The translations under genes and the position numbers were made by a program. 64,000 bases of DNA. Source: Gordionus sp. m RMFG-2023 (Eukaryota > Nematomorpha > Gordioida > Chordodea > Parachordodidae). Positions 50,521 to 60,427 of this stretch are shown one piece after another; position 1 is the first letter of the stretch; the number at the start of each line of letters is the position of its first letter. The notes beneath the pieces are model-generated. The model was not told where the DNA came from, ran no database searches, and saw nothing but the letters and a program-made list of their open reading frames with translations. Where the stretch lies: NCBI RefSeq assembly GCF_954871325.1, contig NC_088776.1:40504569-40568568 (forward strand), given 5' to 3'.

Positions 50521-51299
50521 TCAATCAAATACAAATTTTTGAATTTAAAATGAAATTTTCCCTTCATATTTATAATTTTTTATAATAAAAATTATTTTGT
50601 CTAAATGAATTTTTATAAAATGTGATTAAGTCATTTTAGCAGTCTTCCTTAAATTAAATACAAATCAAATCAAAACAACACTTTTTATTCAATATTTATA
50701 AATAAATGCTATAACTTTGACAAATTTAAACATTAATAAATTAGATAATTGTAATTAGAATTAGTAAATCATTCACATCAAACATTTTAGATATTTTAAA
50801 TTGAAAATAAATGTATGATACGGGGCATGTTTCGTATCTCTCAAAATTTTTATTTTTATTTAGGACACACGACACACACAGCCTCATATAAAATCATAAT
50901 GAAATAAAATTTAATCAAAAATTTAATTTAAAAATTAATATAATAAAATTATATTAAAACCGCAAATTATTACAAAGAATTAATAAAAAAATTGAAAAGA
51001 TCTTAAAATTTCCAATTTTTTAATATATTATGATGTAATGTTATTATAATATTTTTCTCGTAAAGAAAGCAATAAAAAAAATCAATCAAATTTCTCATTA
51101 TTCATTTTCTTTGTTATTTTTTATTTTCAATATTAATTTTTAGCCTTTCATATCAAGCAGCCTTTCGACTTATAGACCTACCCAATATAAATTATTATGT
51201 TTAAAATAATTTAAAAACAAAAAATATAAAAATATTATTAAAAAATATGTATGAAACTTGACATGGTACACCAATTCTAGATATTTATTATATTCTTTT

Positions 51300-51587
51300 A
51301 AAATATTTCCGGCCGGGTCTTAGAAAATTTTTAAAATATATCTAAATTTATCAATTTTATGTTGAATTTTTTATGTAAAATAAAAATATGTGATTATATT
51401 TATAGAAAGTAGATGCCAAATAACATATATCGTGTATTTTGAGTTATTATAAAAATATATTTAAATAAATTCGAGCCAGGCCGGCAAAATTTTTTAAAAA
51501 AATTCGGGTTCGGGCCGGGCCGGGCAAAACTTTATAAAAAAAATTTGGGCCGGGTCGGGCTTGAAAAATTACCGATGCAGATCACTA
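51300..51587. mobile_element. Partial GGCCCG-family MITE within the 4.3-kb element
   Basis: Matches the copies at 28180 and 30232, including GGGCCGGGCCGGGCAAAAC and the end GATGCAGATCACTA, but its left terminus is missing. It lies between the right arm of the inverted-repeat element and the right end of the 4.3-kb element. Confidence 0.7.
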
Positions 51588-51689
51588 ATTTAAATAAATA
51601 CATTTTGGCTCAAAATTAGACTCGAGCCAACTCCTAAGCCGGCTTGAGCCTAAGCCATCGGCTTTTTAACAACACAAATTTAATCAAGG

Positions 51690-51896
51690 ATGAGGTATTA
51701 CCATAAGATTATTATAATAATTTTTTCTGTTTAAAATTGATGTGCAATAAAAAAATTTAAAAAAATTTGGTCAATATATTTTCGTGTGAAATATTTTATA
51801 TTATTGAAAATAAATTATTTGAATAATTCGATCGATTACAAATAGTTAATATTATACTCGAATATTCGATTAGTTTTCGTTTTTGAATAGGCCTAA
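51690..51896. mobile_element. Right-end fragment of the BED-hAT family
   Basis: Aligns with about 41340-41620: ATTATTATAATAATTTTTTC, then TTCGAT-rich sequence, ending TTCGTTTTTGAATAGGCCTA at 51896. No matching left end was found, so this is a solo 3' fragment. The 4.3-kb element may have inserted into it. Confidence 0.65.
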
Positions 51897-52377
51897 TCAA
51901 AAGCTAAAAAATATTAGCTGTAAGAATTGGTGCTCTTCTAGAAAAATCTTCTCTATATCAGCTCCGCCCATCACACCGGCTTTCGAAAAGAAGGGTCTAG
52001 ATATTCTTCCATAGCAATAGTTCTTACTCAAATCCTAATCAAACTTGAATGAACTCTTTAACTTTATACAGTTTAGTCAGAACATAGATTCCCAACAACG
52101 AAAATCCGGTGGACGAACTTTTACGAACATGAGTTGGAGATTTATGCATCTACCTAAATTCTGTTCAACAACGAAACCAAAGACTTATCCGAGGGATTAA
52201 TAATACTTTCAAGTTCTGCTCATGGAGAAACTACGTTATTTTTGGGTTATTTTTTGTAAAAATTATGCAGCACAACATTTTCTCTTTATTTGTTATTTTT
52301 TCAAAATAGAAAATAACAATATCATTTAATTCATGTACATGTACATGTAAATGATCGTTTTCTGCAGTAAAACATAG

Positions 52378-52530
52378 CAAAACTTATGTACGTTCAACAA
52401 TTGGATAGAAACAATTTTAGGGTTACTAGTTACTAATGCGCATCGAAAAAAAAGGAATTATCAACTTATGTACGTTCAACGATTGGAATGAAACAATTTT
52501 AGGGTCACTAATACGCATTGAAAGAAAAAA
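52378..52530. repeat. Two-copy tandem repeat of about 83 bp
   Basis: ACTTATGTACGTTCAACAATTGG is followed by GAAACAATTTTAGGGTTACT and ATGCGCATCGAAA; the run is repeated with a few differences starting near 52463. Confidence 0.7.
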
Positions 52531-52596
52531 ATATATATTTTAAATATATTTATTAGATGCGAGTAATATAATTATTTCTTATTTTATTTCGTTGCG

Positions 52597-52797
52597 ATGA
52601 AAAGTAATAATAAGTTGAAAAATTTATTATATATCTTTACGCGAAAGTTACAATATTCTTTTTATAATAAGTTAAATATATTGTTGTATAATCTAACGTT
52701 TGAACGACTACCCTGCCGTATTGTATTTATCGAGAAAAATAATTTGATAGAAATAAGTGAAGGTGATATTATAACATATAATCAAGAAAAGAAATAG
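52597..52797 (+). CDS. Small open reading frame of unknown nature
   Basis: The 66-codon frame begins MKSNNKLKNLLYIFTRKLQY and contains ERLPCRIVFIEKNNLIEISE. The second half looks more protein-like than the surrounding A+T-rich noise, but I recognise no family. A perfect hairpin follows 37 bp after the stop. It could be a remnant of a transposon gene or chance. Confidence 0.2.
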   Translation: MKSNNKLKNLLYIFTRKLQYSFYNKLNILLYNLTFERLPCRIVFIEKNNLIEISEGDIITYNQEKK

Positions 52798-52833
52798 TTT
52801 TTTCAATTTTGTATTTAGTCTTTCTTAATTAAA

Positions 52834-52880
52834 ACATCTATAAATGTAATTTGTTAATATAAGATTACATTTATAGATGT
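52834..52880. repeat. Perfect 17-bp inverted repeat (hairpin)
   Basis: ACATCTATAAATGTAAT and its exact reverse complement ATTACATTTATAGATGT are separated by 13 bases. It could be a tiny MITE or a structured RNA 3' end. Confidence 0.7.
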
Positions 52881-52943
52881 CATATTGGAATATTGAATCA
52901 ATGAGGATTCGGAATCTCTCACTTTTATACGCGATTTTTAAAT

Positions 52944-53184
52944 TTTGAAAGTCTGATTTAACAGGAAATGTATTCCAGCTTAATGTAGAATAACTACTCT
53001 ATGAATTTCAGATAATTTTTGTCATTAAACTTTGTCTATTTTTCTATTTATATAAAAAATTTATATAAAAATGAATATAAATTAAGTTTAGCTCAAAAGT
53101 TCGTAGCAAAATTGTCTGAAATACATAGTATGGGTTATTCTATACGTGCTGGAAGACATTTCCAGTCAAATCAGATTTTTTCAA
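52944..53184. mobile_element. MITE with roughly 60-bp inverted ends
   Basis: TCTGATTTAACAGGAAATG then TATTCCAGC on the left is mirrored by GCTGGAAGACATTTCCAG then TCAAATCAGA on the right. The similarity extends inward through TAGAATAAC/GTTATTCTA. No coding capacity; the target duplication is not clear. Confidence 0.65.
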
Positions 53185-54090
53185 TATAAAATGCCCTCAG
53201 TATAATACTTATTTTTAATTCCTGACATTTGAAAACGTTTATATTTTATTTTAAAATATAATTAATTTTTGTAGAAAAATTATATTAATTTATCCGATAT
53301 TTACCAAAAGATAAAAATTGCGCTTTATTAAAGATATCTAAAAAACAAGAAAAAAAATGCCAATTCTTAAATCTCGTTTTTTTTACTACAAATTAGTGGA
53401 TAATTTAGAAGAAGGTTGCTTATCAAAAAAAACAAATAAATATAAAATAGGATAGATCCATAGACCGATTCAGACCCCTTCTTAAAAGGTGATTGTTCCC
53501 ATTCAGTGTGTTTTAAAAGGGAAATGGGTTTGATTTATCTTTTAGAACAGGTCTGCACAGGACTGATAAAATAAAATAATTTCATTTATTTTTTAAAATC
53601 GATCTGCATTCAACCAACAACTTTTATCTCTTGTTTATAAATTTTTCTGACCGTAAACGGGTTCCTGTCGACTCCACTAGATAAAACATTCAATATTCTA
53701 AATAAAGTTTTGAAATAAAATAATTATTTACTAAATACTGCATTGAAATACAAACTTCAGCTCCTGTGGAACACATTTTTGCGCAGTAAATTACGTTTCA
53801 ACTAAGAAACGCATTTGCATATAAGACAAAAATTTAGAAAAGCAATTTAATATAAAAAATTTTAATTAGCAAAAATATAGGTAATTATAAATATTATAAT
53901 ATTCTTCTTTAATATTTTATTTTTTCAATTTATATGATGATCATATCAGGTATCGATAAAGATATTAAGCATTAGTTATAATTTAAATATTTTATCGCCA
54001 GTGGCTTAGATAATGTAAGGGGGGGGGGGGGGGTTATCCTCTGAAAATAATTAAAAAAAAAATTTTTTGAATAATTTTATTTAAACGGTC

Positions 54091-54180
54091 AATTTAGAAA
54101 TAAAAGAATTCCTATTGAAAGAAATTTATACAAAAGTGAAAGTATCACCATTTATTAGTGTTTTAGCGGATGAGACTTGG
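54091..54180 (+). pseudogene. hAT transposase fragment of outer element B
   Basis: Reads NLEIKEFLLKEIYTKVKVSP then FISVLADETW, the hAT/ZMYM1 segment around the first catalytic Asp (F.S.LADET.D). It ends within tens of bases and the frame does not continue. Confidence 0.65.
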
Positions 54181-54282
54181 ATGTTTCTTTGTTCAAACTT
54201 GCGGATTTAATAATTATTGAAATTTAAAATGCAATTATAATCATTTTTAATATAATTATATTAAAGGGTTTAAAATATTTAT

Positions 54283-55500
54283 CAGGGTTGTGCATTTGAC
54301 CGGTAAAATAAGATTCGGTCAATTGACCGATATTTGACTGGTTAAATACGGTCAAATATGGTCAAATTCAAATAAATGTTTTTTAAGACAAAATTAATTC
54401 CATTTTATATATAATAGTAAAAAATGTATGTATATTAAATTATATTTTTCTAAATTTTATAATTAATGTTTCGCTCTCAATGGCAGAGCCTTTTAAATCA
54501 ATCTTAGATTATGATATACTCCTATCAATTTTCTGGTTGTCGAGATCTTCAATCGGATTTTTTAGACACTTCTCTTAATATTCAAGGTGAACAAAGCCCA
54601 TTCCAATAACTTAAACCCAAAATCTGATTGTTTTTATGAAAGTTACTGGTTTTCAAATATTTTGGCTATTAAATATACCACCACTTTTATTTCTATGATA
54701 TCACTTAAAATATTTTGATAATCATCACTTTCTAAAACGACTAATTTTTGTTATCATATGCTTTATCAAACTCAAGTAAGATGCTCCCCTTATATTAAGG
54801 ATCCAATAAATAATCAGCAGTGCAGTGTGAGCACATTGGATTGTTTTCTTTCTCAAACGTATCTTTAATATTTTTTCTTCAGGTTGGTAAATTATAAAAT
54901 CATGGACATGACTATATGTTTTCTAAACTAAGCATATTTTTTTACGTAAGCCAGGGTAAGATAGCTAAATGTTTATGAATAGTATAAATTTTAAATTTTT
55001 TGTCCAAAATATCCTTTAATATATTATTGGTAATTTCTCTCCGTCAGATATTCAACTTCTTCAACAGTTGATTTCAGAGCTTTCTTGAATATTTGTATTT
55101 GCTCATTACATTTTATTGATGATGCCCATCTTGTTTGGATAATTGTAGATAATGTAATATAATTGTCAATTAGTAATTTTCTCAAACCATGCTTAGGTAA
55201 AATGATTATATTTATTTATATATTTAGATCTAATCAAATTAAATAATGAGAAAAATTCTTTTTTTTATATTTCAAATTGAAATTCTAATATTTTATATGG
55301 AAATTTTATATTTTTATAAAAAATTATAATTAAATCGATGCCTTGATGATACAAATATATTAAATAATTTGCAAATAAATTAGATTGATAAACATGCTTT
55401 AAATTAATTAAATCAATATAGTCATTCTTCACTAATAACATTTTAGAATATTTGACCTACTTCTTCTAATTTGACCGGTCTGACCGACTTGTCAACCCTG
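54283..55500 (-). mobile_element. CAGGGTTG-ended hAT element with degraded transposase
   Basis: Ends CAGGGTTGTGCATTTGACCGG-like and ...GACCGACTTGTCAACCCTG are inverted, with GACCGGTCAAAT motifs inside both. Flanks ATATTTAT and CGATTTAT match 6 of 8. On the minus strand near 55200-55040 it reads LRKLLIDNYITLSTIIQTRW then ASSIKCNEQI, a hAT TRW-motif region. At 1.2 kb it is too short for a full transposase gene. Confidence 0.68.
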
Positions 55501-55987
55501 CGATTTATTATGAGATAAAAGGAAATACAACTATTAATGTATATTCCTTTATTATTGAATATATCTAATAATTTAATTTTTCTAAATTATTTATATCATA
55601 AGAAAATGAATCTTACTTCAATTAATAGATATCAAAAAATTTACCTAAACATTTGTAGCTTACCTTGATATTTGCAGTTTACCTAGGCATTTGTTGTTTA
55701 GTCAACCCTATACTCTTAGTCATAAAATTTTTAATGCAAAACTTAATTATATTAAACACTTAGTCATAATATTTATATATTTTTTATATTATATTATTAA
55801 TAAAAATATTGCATTTGCAACAAGAATTATTTATATTTTGATAATATAGCCATTTTTATGAATTATTATGTTATATTTTCTTAAATACCGTTATTTGCAA
55901 CAAGAATTACTTATATTCAGTGGCGTAGAGAAAGGCCCCCCCCCCCATAAAAAATGGTTTTAATTTATAAATAAAATTATATACGAT

Positions 55988-56632
55988 TGTTGTAATTGTT
56001 AAACCAAATTACAAAGCCGAAGGATATTCAAATCTACTCAAGAAAAAAGAATTAAATTTCGAATGCAAATGATTTAAAGAAAGAGGAATAAAAAAGAATG
56101 ATTATTCAAATTAAAGAAAGTTCAAGATTTTTTCAGTTTGTTTGTAAAACATTATGTAAATGAAATATAGAAAAGTATATATATATTCGAGGATATTTGT
56201 ATAAACAAAGATCATGATTTTACGAACTTAATTATAATTTTTAATTTTAATTTTTTATTATTTTAATATTTTTTTAATTAATTTAGTTTGATTATATTTT
56301 TATCATATTATTTAATAAAGATTTAGTATCATTTTAGTTCTAACGTTTATTATTGGACGAATATTATAGAAAAGTATATATAATCGAGGATATTAGTCTG
56401 ATTTAGTATCATTTTAGTTCTAACGAGGATATTAGTCTGATTTAGTATCATTTTTTTCTAACCTTTCTTATTTGACAACGGTTCTAATCTCTCAATCCTT
56501 AATTAATTTAGTTTGATTATATTTTTATCTTATTACTTAATAAAGATTTAGTATCATTTTAGTTTTAACCTTTCTTTATTTTACAACGATTATAATCTTC
56601 CAATTCTTATTCTAATTTATCAAAATGTTACA
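55988..56632 (+). repeat. Left LTR of the short LTR element
   Basis: 645 bp, starting TGTTGTAATTG and ending GTTACA. It contains internally repeated TTTAGTATCATTTTAGTT units. It is longer than its partner because one block of that repeat is present an extra time. Confidence 0.85.
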
Positions 56633-57444
56633 ATGATGTTGGAGAGTGGAGGCGACAGGGCAATTTCAACAATTCAGTCTAATTAACTCTCCCACTAGCC
56701 TCAGCAATATAAATATCAATCCCATATTGGTACAGGAGATTCTAAATAAAGGGGGAAGGGGATGTATGAAATGACGATCGACACAAAGACAAAGAATTAG
56801 GTCAATGAAACATGGTGTCAATATCAATGGTCGTAATTCGAAAAAGAATAGAATTAGTCGTTTAATTAAAAGGAATTCGTCACAAGAGATCGTTATACGT
56901 ACAAGTGATCGATGTAGCTAAAAGAAATTCGTTATAAATTTTTATTAAAGATATATGGTTGACTGTTATTTAAGTTGATAATATTTAGCAAACTATCAGG
57001 TTGTTGATTAACCAAAAAATCTTCATAAAGAGAAACGGCTTTTCGTCATTAGAAAATTTATGCCGCAATCGAGCTCAATTAGAGATCGGATTTTTATTTT
57101 GGATCAAAAGATACAAGAAATCATTATCGTATAAGAGATCTTAAGGCAAAGTGTATTGACAAGAAGACCAGGATGCTATCGTTAATCGTTGACAAATTAT
57201 AGCCAATTGCTTATCAAAAATTTAGTATAAGATAAAAAATCGAACAAGAAGTCGTGGAAACCATCGTTACTCGCAGACAAATTATCGTCAGTGGTTTACC
57301 GTCATTAGTTACTAGAAACCGTTAGAAACAAGCAAAGACTAGGATAATGTGGGAGTAAAACGAGATATAATTAAAGGAGCTAGAAGAATGTATCGGGAAC
57401 CATGCCTTACTCGCAGAATGGTGGGACTAATCTAAGTGGAAGGG

Positions 57445-57991
57445 TGTTGTAATTGTTAAACCAAATTACAAAGCCGAAGGATATTCAAATCTACTCAAGA
57501 AAAAAGAATTAAATTTCGAATGCAAATGATTTAAAGAAAGAGGAATAAAAAAGAATGATTATTCAAATTAAAGAAAGTTCAAGATTTTTTCAGTTTGTTT
57601 GTAAAACATTATGTAAATGAAATATAGAAAAGTATATATATATTCGAGGATATTTGTATAAACAAAGATCATGATTTTACGAACTTAATTATAATTTTTA
57701 ATTTTAATTTTTTATTATTTTAATATTTTTTTAATTAATTTAGTTTGATTATATTTTTATCATATTATTTAATAAAGATTTAGTATCATTTTAGTTCTAA
57801 CGTTTATTATTGGACGAATATTATAGAAAAGTATATATAATCGAGGATATTAGTCTGATTTAGTATCATTTTAGTTCTAACGAGGATATTAGTCTGATTT
57901 AGTATCATTTTTTTCTAACCTTTCTTATTTGACAACGATTATAATCACCCAATCCTTCTAAATTCTTATTCTAAATATTCAAAATGTTACA
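57445..57991 (+). repeat. Right LTR of the short LTR element
   Basis: 547 bp, nearly identical to the left LTR over the aligned parts, ending ATGTTACA directly before the target duplication ACGAT. Confidence 0.85.
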
Positions 57992-58876
57992 ACGATATGA
58001 AAATGAAATATATTTAAAAAAACGAATTTTTAATTTTAAATGATAACATATGTAAAATATAAAATAACAATAAAAATAAAAATATATTGTATATTGTATA
58101 TTTTTTATCTCATAGTTAAATTAGATATTTATAAATTTAATAATAAAATTTATATTGTTAAATTAATTAGATAGTTTTAAAAATTTTAATTAATTTTTTA
58201 TAATTTTTAAATAAAAGAAAAATCATTTAATTTGGTAAATATAATGAGAAAGTAAAGGTAATCGCTAATATGTTTAAGATTAAAAATTTTAAACCTAGAG
58301 TAGTTTCTAGATAGTCCAATCGCTTAAATATTGATGCATTTACGATTGAGGATTTTTATAAAATAAATATATTTTCCCCTTATTGATACATTTTTATTTC
58401 AATTAAAGGAAAGATTTATTAGTCACAATTTTATTTTAAACAGCTTTTATTTTCTTTTGCCGGTTGAGTCTAAAAACACTTGAAACTCGAGAGGATATTA
58501 AGAAAATCTCAGAGTTTTATTCTGATGAATTATCAGGATCGTATGTTACTTTGTGATGTCGAATTTTGGTATAAATATTTTGACAGAATAGAGTACTCTT
58601 TGAGATAGCACCGGTGAAAGCCGTTTAAATGGATTCGCAATATTAAATATTTATAAGGAGTTTATTCTAGATAAAAATTTGATTCTAGATGAATTAGTCA
58701 AATCTCCGAGAAATGTAGACCTCTCTTTATAAATTCAAATTATAAAATTGTTATATTATTATAATATGATCTTAGTCATAAAATTTTTATATTCAAAACG
58801 TAATTAATGAGTTCTTAGTCATAATATTTATATATTATACTATTTTTAATAAAAGTATTGTATTTGCACTAAGAAT

Positions 58877-59239
58877 TAGTGATCTGCATCAGGCCTAATT
58901 TTTCAAACCCGGCCATGCCTGAAATTATTTTAAAAAAGTTTTGCCGGCCCGAACCCAAAATTATTTTAAAAAAGTTTTGTCGGCCTGGCCCGAATTTATT
59001 TAAGTATAGAAATTCATTTTTATAATTACTCAAAATAAAAGATATATGTTATATGGCGTCTAGTTTTCATAAATAAAATCAAATATTTTTATTTTACATA
59101 AAAAATTTAACATAAAATTGATATATTTAGATATATTTTAAAAAATCCAAGGCCCGACCCACCCCGGCCCGAAATTTTTTAAAAAATATTAGGCCCGACC
59201 CAGCCCGATCCCGGTTTTTCTTACTTTTGCGGATCTCTA
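58877..59239. mobile_element. GC-rich hAT-type MITE (GGCCCG family), reverse-oriented copy
   Basis: 363 bp from TAGTGATCTGCATCAGGCC to ...TTTTGCGGATCTCTA, flanked by CTAAGAAT (58869-58876) and ATAAGAAT (59240-59247), 7 of 8 matching. It is inserted in hAT-like copy A. Confidence 0.85.
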
Positions 59240-60427
59240 ATAAGAATTATTTATGTTTTATTAATATACTCATTTGTATTAATTACATTATAATTGTTAA
59301 ATTAGATTTTTTTAAATACCGCACAAGAATTTCTCATATTATATTGTAAATCTATTTTTTTTTAAATATAGTTATTTAGAATAAATTTTTAATATAGTAT
59401 AATATTTATACATTTTGAAATTTATTTTATTGTATAAATAATAAATAAAATCTATAATGAAATTCTCTGCAAAATTTTGTCATAAAAAATGGGAGGTTTG
59501 GGGGCTATTTTATTTTTCTTTCTACACCGAATGGATTGAATTAATTTACAATTGACTAAACATTGATAAAATTTTCAGAATAATGTTTTCAAATATTAAT
59601 TATAAATTTGGCCAAAATTTTGTTACTAATATTTTTTTCCATTTATGCTGGCTACTATAGTGGTTAGACACCAATAAAGCAGAAAATTGACAAATATTTA
59701 AAAATATTTAGGGGGAAGCCCCCAAAAAATTTTACCCCCCCCCCCCCATGGATCAATCTTGGCTACGCCACTGATTATATTTTATTGTAATTACTTTATT
59801 AAAAATACAGTTATTTACATTAAATTTTTAATATAATAATCTGTATAAATGAATTTTTTTGTATATTATCATTATAAATGCATGATTAAATGAAGGGATG
59901 TTATTTATACTAAAGTATTTTAATAATAAAAAAATCTATAATGAAATTCTCTGTAAAATTTATATGTAAAAATTTAATTAGAATAATTATTTTAACATTG
60001 AATAAGATATATTGAGTGATCATAAAAAATGAGAGGTTTGAAGGGGGGGGGCGAATCTTTTTCCTTTTTACATCGAATGGATTGAATTAATTTACAATTG
60101 AAAATTTAACATTGATAAAATTTTCAGAATAATGTTTTCAGTCGCTTATTAATCATAAATTTGGCCAAAATTTTCTAATATTTTTTTTATTTATACTGGT
60201 TACTATTGTGGTTACTGGTTAGACACTAATAAAGCACAAAATATTGGCAAAATTAATTAGTATTTCTAATTGTTCAGCCACAAAGATGATATAAAGATAA
60301 CTACTAAAAAATTAAATAGTTATTTTTAGAGACCCAGCCGAAGGCCGGAGAAAATGAAGTTTGGGGCCGAAGCTCCCAAAAAATTTAACCCCCCCCCCCT
60401 CGTAGATAAATTTTAGCTACGCCACTG

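Larger units (their letters stand above)
48005..51183. mobile_element. Long-terminal-inverted-repeat DNA element
   Basis: The left arm (48005 to about 48436) and right arm (about 50925-51183) are inverted copies of roughly 260 bp, starting GGGTAGGTCTA and ending TAGACCTACCC. The left arm is interrupted by a 162-bp MITE. Between the arms lie a 145-bp tandem array, a small MADF-like gene and a 93-bp tandem array. Long arms plus tandem repeats recall foldback elements; a small MADF/Myb-like protein is known from PIF/Harbinger elements. No clear target duplication was found, so the superfamily is unassigned. Confidence 0.8.
47339..51677. mobile_element. 4.3-kb hAT-like element of the TAGTGTTGTTAAA family, composite
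   Basis: The left end TAGTGTTGTTAAACGGCGG and right end ...TTTTTAACAACACAA are inverted, with GAGCCAAGCCGGCTTAGCC motifs just inside both ends. Flanks ATTTATTC (47331-47338) and ATTTAATC (51678-51685) match 7 of 8. The left terminal unit is repeated three times (starts near 47341, 47498, 47683). Most of the interior is a separate inverted-repeat element (48005-51183), and a partial GGCCCG MITE lies near the right end. I saw no transposase of its own. Confidence 0.75.
55988..57991 (+). mobile_element. Short LTR retroelement (TRIM-like), no coding parts seen
   Basis: Two direct repeats start TGTTGTAATTGTTAAACC and end ATGTTACA. They flank an internal region of only about 0.8 kb, and the whole is bounded by a perfect 5-bp duplication ACGAT (55983-55987, 57992-57996). 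A purine-rich tract AGTGGAAGGG directly precedes the second LTR. The LTRs are almost identical over their shared length, so insertion was recent compared with the hosts around it. No gag or pol part is recognisable, so it would depend on another element. Family unassigned; the 5-bp duplication suits Ty3/gypsy or BEL/Pao. Confidence 0.88.
55918..59773. mobile_element. CAGTGGC-ended hAT-like element (copy A) inserted in its sibling B
   Basis: Ends CAGTGGCGTAGAGAAAGG and ...CTTGGCTACGCCACTG are flanked by CTTATATT (55910-55917) and ATTATATT (59774-59781), 7 of 8 matching. Long C runs lie just inside each end. Removing the LTR element (55988-57991) and the MITE (58877-59239) leaves about 1.5 kb without recognisable coding sequence. 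Its last 330 bp are duplicated at 59932-60427, the right end of B. Confidence 0.8.
53999..60427. mobile_element. CAGTGGC-ended hAT-like element (outer copy B), heavily nested
   Basis: The left end CAGTGGCTTAGATAATG with a following G run matches, inverted, the right end ...CCCTCGTAGATAAATTTTAG then CTACGCCACTG at 60427. Flanks TTTATCGC and TTATTCAC match only 5 of 8, so the pairing is inferred mostly from the ends. It contains a hAT transposase fragment (54091-54180), a second hAT (54283-55500) and a sibling copy of its own family (55918-59773). Sequence before 55918 (TTAGTCATAATATTTATATA) and after 59773 recurs inside the sibling copy, supporting one interrupted element. Confidence 0.6.

Noticed and set aside
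48005-51183. Polinton/Maverick identity for the long-inverted-repeat element
   Set aside because: It is far too short, and no polymerase, integrase, ATPase or capsid-type sequence is visible.
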